Shown here: positions 57,290 to 64,000 of the stretch, piece by piece | Layout: every line of letters begins with the position of its first letter | Position numbering within the stretch: the stretch's first letter is position 1 | DNA from: Scenedesmus sp. ARA3 | Lineage: Eukaryota; Chlorophyta; Chlorophyceae; Sphaeropleales; Scenedesmaceae | Assembly: GCA_004335835.1 (NCBI GenBank) | Contig: RWJK01001686.1 | Location: forward strand, 1 to 64,000 | Length of the DNA stretch: 64,000 bases | Reading direction: 5' to 3' | Notes under the pieces: generated by a model | Database searches by the model: none | What the model was told of the DNA's origin: nothing | The model's input: only the letters and a program-made list of their open reading frames with translations | Position numbers and translations under genes: made by a program

Positions 57290-58203
57290 GCATGAGGTTG
57301 CACGTGCAGGGTGCTGCTCGGATCAGCACACTGGCTGGCTGGTGTGCTGAGTTGTGACAGGGATGGCAGCAGGAATGGCTGGCAGCAGATTGCAAAGCTT
57401 GCAGTGCAGCAGCAGCAGCAGAGATCAGTAGCTGAGTCGATGGCTTTGCTTGGTCCTGCAGTAAGGGCTGCTTGCTGCGATTATGAGAGCAACTGGCTGT
57501 ACGAACAAGGCCAGTTGCTGCCTTTGCCTTTTCGCATGGTGCTTCACTAATGCTGCTCGGCATGCAGAGTGCACCTGCTGTGCAGCTTGTTTGAGCTTTT
57601 TGCATTGGGCTGACCTCCCGGTATGGAGGTCATGGCTTGACAACTTGATATATGTGCTTGTGGATGCGGCCTCAGCCAAGCGTTGGCTGCAGCAGCAATC
57701 ATCAGATCATCTGCAGCTTCAGGATGGTTACTTGAGGGTGGACTGGCATGGGGGCTGGTTTTAGTGGGGTAAGCAAGGCTGTCCTGTGTTTTGGACACAC
57801 AGTTGACGCTGTAGATGCTGGGCAGTTCGTTGGGGTACACCACGAGCAGGGTTGACGTGCCTGCATGTAACTGTACATTGAGTGTGGTGGCTAGAAGTGG
57901 CTCTTCCAGGCTTGCTGGTGCCTGCTTGCACGTTGTACAAATTTTATACTGGTGCCTGTTGATGTTTAGGGTCTTGACACCTGGAGCTCCAGCATTGCTC
58001 CTTGAAGGTGACAGCTGCTTTGAACACGGTAGCCTTCATCCCTAGTTCCAGCACTGCTGTAATGACAAAGCAGGACAGCACCAATCGTAGCTCACTTCTG
58101 GCACTTGGTGCGGCAACATGCAACCGACCGTGTTGGCAACACTCACCGACATGCCTCCAGCGACCAACACCTCGCACTGAACATACCGTAGTCACACACG
58201 ACA
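57290..58203. other. Intergenic region between ASA4 and CASP genes
   Basis: No gene recognised. Contains a short CAG run near 57407 and no clear promoter motif. Confidence 0.5.
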
Positions 58204-61200
58204 ATGGACCTCTTAAAGCAGGCGTTTGATAACATCGAGCGGACTGTGGATGCTGCATCGGCTACTGTGCTGTCGACAGTGGTTGAGAGTGCCAGCGAGT
58301 TCCCTAAGCCTGCAGATCCTGCTTTCCCAGCAGCCAGGGCTGCGAAGAAAATACACGTCAGCTCTGCAGGTGACAGCTGCAGCAAGCAGCCCAGCTCAAC
58401 ACCGTGTAACTGCACATATGCTACTCCAGCTGCTGCTGCAGCAGCAAGCAGCAGGTGCTGAACCGAGTGCACACATGCTAATCCAGCTGCAGATGCAGCA
58501 ACCAACAACATGATGAGTAAGACTGCAGCCTATTACATTGTTGGTTAACTTCAAGCTTTAAATCGCAGTTGCTGCAAGCCAGGCCAAGAGCGCACAGACA
58601 TCATGGGAGGACTTTGATTGGCTGGTGAGCATCAGCAGCTTCTTACTGCAAGTCCTGGAACTTGGTTCGATGATGTATGCACTGCAGCAGCAAACAGCTG
58701 CTGTCTACTCATCATGGTGCCCATCACATGCCTCACATGTCACATGCTACATGTTTGGTGCCGCAATTGCTGCGATTTGGTTTTCTGCTGCGCTGTCACT
58801 TCCCTCGCTATGTTGCCTTGCAGGACCAGCAAGGGCAGTGGCAGGCGTCCCTGCGGGAGCTTCGCAGCAGCGACAGCCAGCCAGCAGCAGCAGACCTGCA
58901 GCAGCAGCTCGAGCAGCTTCTGGAGCAGCTGCTGTCGCTGCCTGACCCGCTGCCCGCCCTGAGCAATGCCGCAGCACTGGCAGCAAGGACTGCTGGTGAG
59001 GCTGGCACTGCTGACAGTGCAATGTGGCGGCTGATGCAAGCAACAGCGCTCAGCACACAGCTTCCAGCATGCAACATGCAATTATTTGTTTCACACAAGC
59101 ACAGCCTGCCGTACCAGCAGCTGTCATATGTTTGTCAGTACAGGCGTCGACTGCACTGCTGCCGCCTACTTGAATACCTCTTTTCGTTCTGACGCTTGTT
59201 CCGTGTGCCTCTGCTCTGGGCTGCGATGCACCCCATTGCGCTGTGCTTCACCGCTCAGAGTTGGAGGACAGCTGCCGCTCGCTGCAGCAGCAGGTGGGCA
59301 GCCTGCAGCAGGACCAAGCAGAGGTGGCGCAGCTGCTGAGCCAGTTCCAGCAGGAGCAGGCGGCACACGCGGCGCTGCAGGACGCACACAAGGCGCTGCA
59401 GGTGCGACTGTTTTAACATGTAGATTAGCATGTTTTGAATGAGCTGCAGACACATGCTGCAGGCGGGTGTGCACATGAGCGGCATGCTGATGTTGCAAAC
59501 TGTGCTTTTGATTTCATGCTCGAAACTCAGTCTGCCACAGAATCGCAGGTTTGGAATGTGGTTAAAAAATGTGTTGTGCTGCGCTGCAGGAGGAGCTTGC
59601 TGCTGCCAAGGCCAGCAGCGGGGCATCTGAGCAGCTGCAGCAGACGGTGCAGGAGCAGGCAGCCACCATCAGCAGCTTACAGGTGAGCTGCTGTGCCCAC
59701 TGCTGGTCTTGTGTAAAGAAAGAATTGGTGCTCGCCAAGGATGAATCTGGTAGAGGCAGGGGGCTGCCAGCTGTTGAGCAGGTGTTGGCTTGCTGTTCCT
59801 GTCGTCCAAAATAATCGTCACAGTGTATCGTGATGACAGATGTAGAGCAGCTGCTGCAACAGAAGCATGTGCCATCAATCGACGGCTAGTGCACTCAAAG
59901 TTTTTACTTTGGCCGCTGCTTCATGCGCACACCATGCTGTGCAGGCCAGCTTAACCTCCCTGCGGGCTGAGCACGAGGCCTCACAAGCCTCACTGTTTGA
60001 GCTGACAGCAGCGCAGGAGGCGGCAGCCGGCAGCGCCAGCACTGCAGAGCAGCTCGCAACAGAGGTGCGGGGCGTGCACAAATGTTGAAAGCAGTTGACA
60101 GGATGCAGCAAGGGAGCCAGGCCTGCGTGCAGCTTGCGTAGTGTTCAAACATTTATATGGCGCGTGCTGCCCAGCAGACACACCTTCATCAGCCATGCCT
60201 GCATATGCTACTTTGAGGCCAGCACACTGGTACATGCACATGCCAGTGTGATGCAGCACATCACCTGCAAATGCGTTGCTGGAGTGTTGCTTCAACGTCT
60301 GCTGACCGAAACACATGTCCTGCCTTGCTGCTTTGCTTGCAGGAAGTAGAGCGGCTAACAGCACAGCTGCTGCAAGTCAGGAAGGAGCGCGCACTGCTGC
60401 AGCGGCAGCTGGAGCAGCACGAACAGCAGCAGCAGCAACCGCAGCAACATGCAGATGGTGCACTATCGCCTGACGGCGCGTATCAGCAGCAACAGCAGCA
60501 GCAACACCAGCGGCAGCAGCAGCATCCTGACGCTGAGCTGGCGTCCTTGCAGGCAGAGCTTGAGGCAGCACAGGAGGCAGCACGTGACCAGCAGCATGAG
60601 GCGAGTGTACCATGAGGGCTTAAGTAGAGCTTGCTGTTGCTGTGGCCAGCAGATGTGCTGTCTCTCCTGCACCACATGTAGCCTATATTTTCTCTGTTCT
60701 CACCCGCAACCCAGATGCTGGCGCGCTGTATTTGCACTGCTCTTACATCACGCCACATGAGCACATGGCCGCGCCAGTGTCGAGCAAATTCCAATACACC
60801 AATCACAGGTGGGGCTGCTGGCAAGCAAGCTCGCAGCAGTCAGAGTTGCTCCTGTAGCACCTCACTCTCAAGCTGGCGCATCGCAGCACTGCTGCCTCCG
60901 CTGCTTCTGCACTTTTCTCACAACATGCCATGTGCCCACGCGCCCACAATTGCTGCAAACCCTAACAGGTGGCGCTGCTGACGACAAAGCTTGCAGCAGC
61001 CGAGTCCCGCCTAGAGCGCCTCACTTCAGAGCTGCAGCGGCGGCCAGCAGCCTCAGCAGTGTCAGCCATGGCTGAGCAGCTGGCAGCACTGTCAGCACTG
61101 CTGGGGCAGCAGCTGGAGGCGGAGGGCTGGGGCGGTGAGGCTGCTGCAGCAGCAGTGCTGGCGGCTGGGGGCCCAGGGCAGCTGGAGCCGCTGCTGCAGG

Positions 61201-62864
61201 TGGGTGTGAGGGCGTGTGCTGTTGTGTACACTGTTATGTGCAGTACAGTAGGTTGGTGGCTTCACGCTACAGGGTGTAATGGTGCGAAGCAGGTTTTTGA
61301 TTGGCCCTGCCGTGTAATGCTGTGCACACTGTTAGTGGGTGTGCTGCTTTGCGTGTCGTGAGTGAGTCTGGGTTTAGATGGTGGCGGTTGTACTGGCAGC
61401 AGGCTGCCTAGTGTTAGACCCTCAGATTGCTGCAGCCCTGGCAGCCTGGCTGCCGTGCTTGCTGGTAAGGAAACAGGCGCCGTTACAAATATGTATCAGG
61501 ATGCTGTGACGTTGGCCCGCATGTTGTTTACAACCTGCCCTGGCTGGGGTTTGCAGGAGCGCTGCCGGCGGTTAAAGCAGTCACTGCAAGCAGCAAAAGC
61601 AGATGCAGCAGCAGCCACCGACGCCGCATCTGCTGCGCAGGAGCAGAGCCAGCAGCTGCAGCAGCAGCTGCAGCAGTCGCAGCAGCTGGTGCGGCAGCTG
61701 GAAGCAGACCTGCTAGCTATGAGCTGCGCCGGCAGCAGCAATGGGATAGCAGCAGGCAAGCAGCAGCCAGCTGCTGCTGCTGCTGCTGCTGCTGCAGGCA
61801 GTGCCGGTGGTACGGGGGAGCAGCTGGGGTCCTCTGCATTGCTAGTTGATGCTGAGCTACTGCGGCTCGTCTCCAGCAGTGGAGCTGCTGACGGCAGCAG
61901 CGACACGCCAACAGCAGCAGCAGCAGCAGCAGCAGTGGATGAGGCAGGGGCAGGGGCGCTGCTGGCAGCAGTTGCGGGTCAGCGTGATAGGTTCAGGGTG
62001 CGGTTACAGCAGCTGGAAAGCGAACAAGAGGGTTCAAAAGAGCAGCTGCAGCAGGCGCAGGCGCAGATTGAGACGCTGAAGCAGGACAATGTAGCGCTGA
62101 TTGAGAAGATCAGGTTTCTGGAGCGATACAAGCAGCAGCAGAGCGCGGCGGCGGCAGCAGCAGCTGCAGGCGGCGGCAGCGGGGCATCACAAAGTGTCAC
62201 TGTTATTCGAGTTGATGGTGCAGGATGTGTGGTCCAAGGCCCAGAGGGGTATGGCTATGGCGATGCTGCTGCAAGCAGCAAAGGCAGCAGGAGTGGCAAG
62301 CAGAAACGGCGGCAGGCTGGTTGCTTTGGCATGATGGGAGCTGCTGGTGCTGCAGTTGCAGCAGAGGATTGCAGCAGCAGCAGCAGTGTGCTAGGCGCTC
62401 CGGAGGCTCGATACCTGAAGGAGTATGAAGCCAAACTCAACCCGTTTGCTGAATTTCAAGCAAGCGAGAGCGAAGCTGCGCGGCGGGGGATGCGGCTGCA
62501 TGATAAGGCCATGCTGGCTGCAGGAAAGCTGATTGCAGGCAGCCGGCTTGCGCGTGCAGGGCTTGCACTGTACTTCTTTTTGGTGCATGTGTTCCTCATG
62601 GTGCTGATGTATCACGGCGCGAGCCCACACATGACGCTGCAGCAGGCAGCAGTAGGTGCAGTCGGTACAGGTGCTGGTGCAGCTGCAGGTGGTGGGGTTG
62701 CTGTTGATGGGCTAGCAGCAGTGCGGCGAGCTGCAGCAGGTGCTGGTGTGGGTGCTGTAGGGGGCTCTGGGCCAGCGGCTGCAGGAGCAGCAGCAGCAGC
62801 GGGGGCTGCTGACGGAGGTGGTGGGGCATCTGGGCTGCGGCTGTTGCTGTGGGGCTTGGGTTGA
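58204..62864 (+). CDS. CASP-type Golgi coiled-coil membrane protein
   Basis: Tail-anchored golgin of the CASP family, a cytoplasmic coiled coil tethering vesicles at the Golgi. Exons: 58204-58369, 58569-58624, 58824-58995, 59259-59401, 59590-59682, 59945-60064, 60343-60600, 60969-61199, 61557-62864, in frame, 848 residues. From about residue 80 to 690 the sequence is a long heptad-like coiled coil (LQQQLEQLLEQLLSL, LQASLTSLRAEHEASQ, LLTTKLAAAESRLERL) with Gln and Ala inserts. The diagnostic C-terminus has ALIEKIRFLERY, then YEAKLNPFAEF (about residues 702-713), a basic linker and one membrane span (ALYFFLVHVFLMVLMYH, about 747-766). A Gly/Ala-rich luminal tail of about 80 residues after the span is unusual. 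The intron after 60600 appears to start with GC (GCGAGT) rather than GT. The start is the ATG at 58204. Confidence 0.87.
60805..60860 (+). repeat. Exon echo before CASP exon 8
   Basis: ACAGGTGGGGCTGCTGGCAA and following bases copy the acceptor and start of exon 8 (VALLTTKLAAAES) at about 160 nt upstream of the real one, with several substitutions. Confidence 0.8.
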
Positions 62865-63511
62865 TTTGCTAGCTGGTTGTTGCTGGCTCGTTGATCACGG
62901 GATGGTTATACTGACCTGTGTCGTGCAACAGCTCTATGTTGGCTTGTTGCCAATGCCGGCTCAATAACTGAACCGGGTGGTGTTGTCGTCCTGTAACATC
63001 CAACAACCGAAGATGTGACTAGGGGGGTATAGTATGGTGAGCCAGCTGGCAGTGGGGCCTGACAGGGCTCTGGTGGTGGTGACCAGCTGTCCATCGGACA
63101 GCTCGGCGCTGATCCTGACGTTCCTGTGTTCAACCATGATCAGAAAAGAATGATCAGACGGCAAGCATGCAATTCGGCGCAGCCGCTGCACCAGGCTAAG
63201 GACGGCCCTGTACAAACAGGCTGTCGGGGACAACAGGTGTGCAGTTGCCACCGACGGCATCCTGTAGCTTGGACCCATGCTGTGCCGTTCAAAACTTATA
63301 GAGTGACAATTAATAACAAAACTTGAGGGCGATGGTAAAAGTGGCAGATGATCGCGTACACCGATCTTTAGTAATCACGTCTGGGGCTTGGGTAATGTCG
63401 CACCGGCAGACCTAGTACATATAGACCGTGATCGTTACGGCTTATTGTCTTGCACAGTTGCACCAAGCGTAAGGTTGCACAAGCAGGCTCGCTCCACAGT
63501 AGAAGTCCACC
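62865..63511. other. Interval between the CASP and P450-like genes
   Basis: No gene recognised. It should contain the CASP 3' untranslated region and the promoter of the following gene. Confidence 0.5.
62992..62996 (+). other. Possible TGTAA polyadenylation signal of the CASP gene
   Basis: A TGTAA motif lies about 130 nt after the CASP stop codon, a plausible distance for chlorophyte 3' processing. Confidence 0.3.
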
Positions 63512-63930
63512 ATGCTGCTGCACCAGCACCGACATGTGGGCGTTTCGCACAGAAGTTGCTCGCAAGCGGCCTCCATACCACTTCACACAGCTCCTCGCAA
63601 CTTTCATGGCGTCTCCAGGCCGCAAGTCGCAGCGAATGCCCCGTGTCTGGGCAACAACAGTAGCAGCCTGAGGGCAGCAGCACAGGAGTCAGGGGCTGCA
63701 GCAGCTCCCCAGTCTGCCTGTCCCTTTGCAGGAACAGCTTTGAATCCTTCTGCAGCTGCCACGTCAGCACCACCAACAGACCTCAGCGGCCCAGGATGGA
63801 AGGTGCTGCCAAACGGCAATGTGGACAACCTGCCACTGGCGCAAGGGAATTTCTCATGGCTGCCTATCATTGGGGAGTATGGCGAGCTTGAAAGCAGCGG
63901 AGGTGGTGCCTTTATGCTGGAGCGCTTCAA
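63512..63930 (+). CDS. First exon of a probable cytochrome P450, truncated by the window edge
   Basis: Open frame from the ATG at 63512 to a GTGAGTG donor after 63930 (phase 2), about 139 residues. The first 70-80 residues are rich in Ser, Ala, His and Arg (MLLHQHRHVGVSHRSCSQAA start) and look like a plastid presequence. The following SGPGWKVLPNG, NFSWLPIIGEYGE and FMLERFK resemble the proline-rich hinge and 'P.IGE ... F...R.KKYG' entry of microsomal or plastid P450s. The haem-binding cysteine region would lie beyond the right edge, so the call rests on the N-terminal pattern only. No partner gene is visible. Confidence 0.45.
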
Positions 63931-64000
63931 GTGAGTGTGTTTTTGTCTCTGCCAGTGTTGCCAGTGTTTTGTCACTGGAGTCACGCAGCAGCTGCAGTTC
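63931..64000 (+). other. Start of an intron, cut by the window end
   Basis: Follows the GTGAGTG donor of the P450-like exon. No further coding sequence is visible. Confidence 0.4.

Noticed and set aside
1..64000. tRNA or rRNA genes
   Set aside because: Reading by eye on both strands I saw no cloverleaf with conserved TTCGAATC-type T arm and no rRNA core motif. A dedicated tRNA scan would be decisive.

Overview
The window is nuclear DNA from a green alga, most likely a chlorophycean (Chlamydomonadales or Sphaeropleales type). The evidence is long genes with many GT-AG introns, GC-rich sequence saturated with CAG/CTG triplets, plastid and mitochondrial presequences, and a copy of ASA4, a mitochondrial ATP-synthase subunit known only from chlorophycean algae. 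The species cannot be read from the sequence.

Layout: a CHX/CPA2-type cation/H+ antiporter lies on the minus strand (733-3985), head-to-head with a secreted multidomain subtilase on the plus strand (5071-11233). Next comes a cluster of leucine-rich-repeat (LRR) genes in which every copy is damaged (12932-20961). A plastid-targeted class II (GlpX-type) fructose-1,6-bisphosphatase is on the minus strand (22736-27415). It shares a 445-bp divergent promoter region with a large RRP12-like ribosome-biogenesis gene on the plus strand (27861-41243). The rest is all plus strand: an organophosphate:phosphate antiporter (42224-48152), the U5 snRNP assembly factor AAR2 (50556-54618), ASA4 (54939-57289), a CASP-type Golgi coiled-coil protein (58204-62864), and the first exon of a probable cytochrome P450 running off the right edge (63512-63930). 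I reconstructed the exons of eight genes by matching splice sites, reading phase and family motifs. Seven join into continuous reading frames from ATG to stop (1049, 414, 1589, 563, 510, 343 and 848 residues). The antiporter lacks one expected exon.

The genes serve unrelated housekeeping roles: carbon metabolism, metabolite exchange, ATP synthesis, rRNA processing, splicing and Golgi structure. They are not an operon-like system. What unites them is structural. All eight intron-containing genes carry direct, imperfect copies of their own exon edges in the adjacent introns, a few of them beyond the stop codon. I count roughly 60 of these 'exon echoes' by eye. Most carry a splice site plus 30-130 nt of neighbouring exon. 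They often form arrays of two to six separated by CTG/CAG runs, and the runs themselves commonly form the tract before the 3' splice site. I consider this pervasive junction duplication the most interesting and possibly undescribed feature of the window.

No rRNA, tRNA, CRISPR array or intact transposon was recognised. Gene-poor stretches hold dispersed repeat pieces and three striking perfect palindromes near 15.8-16.1 kb.
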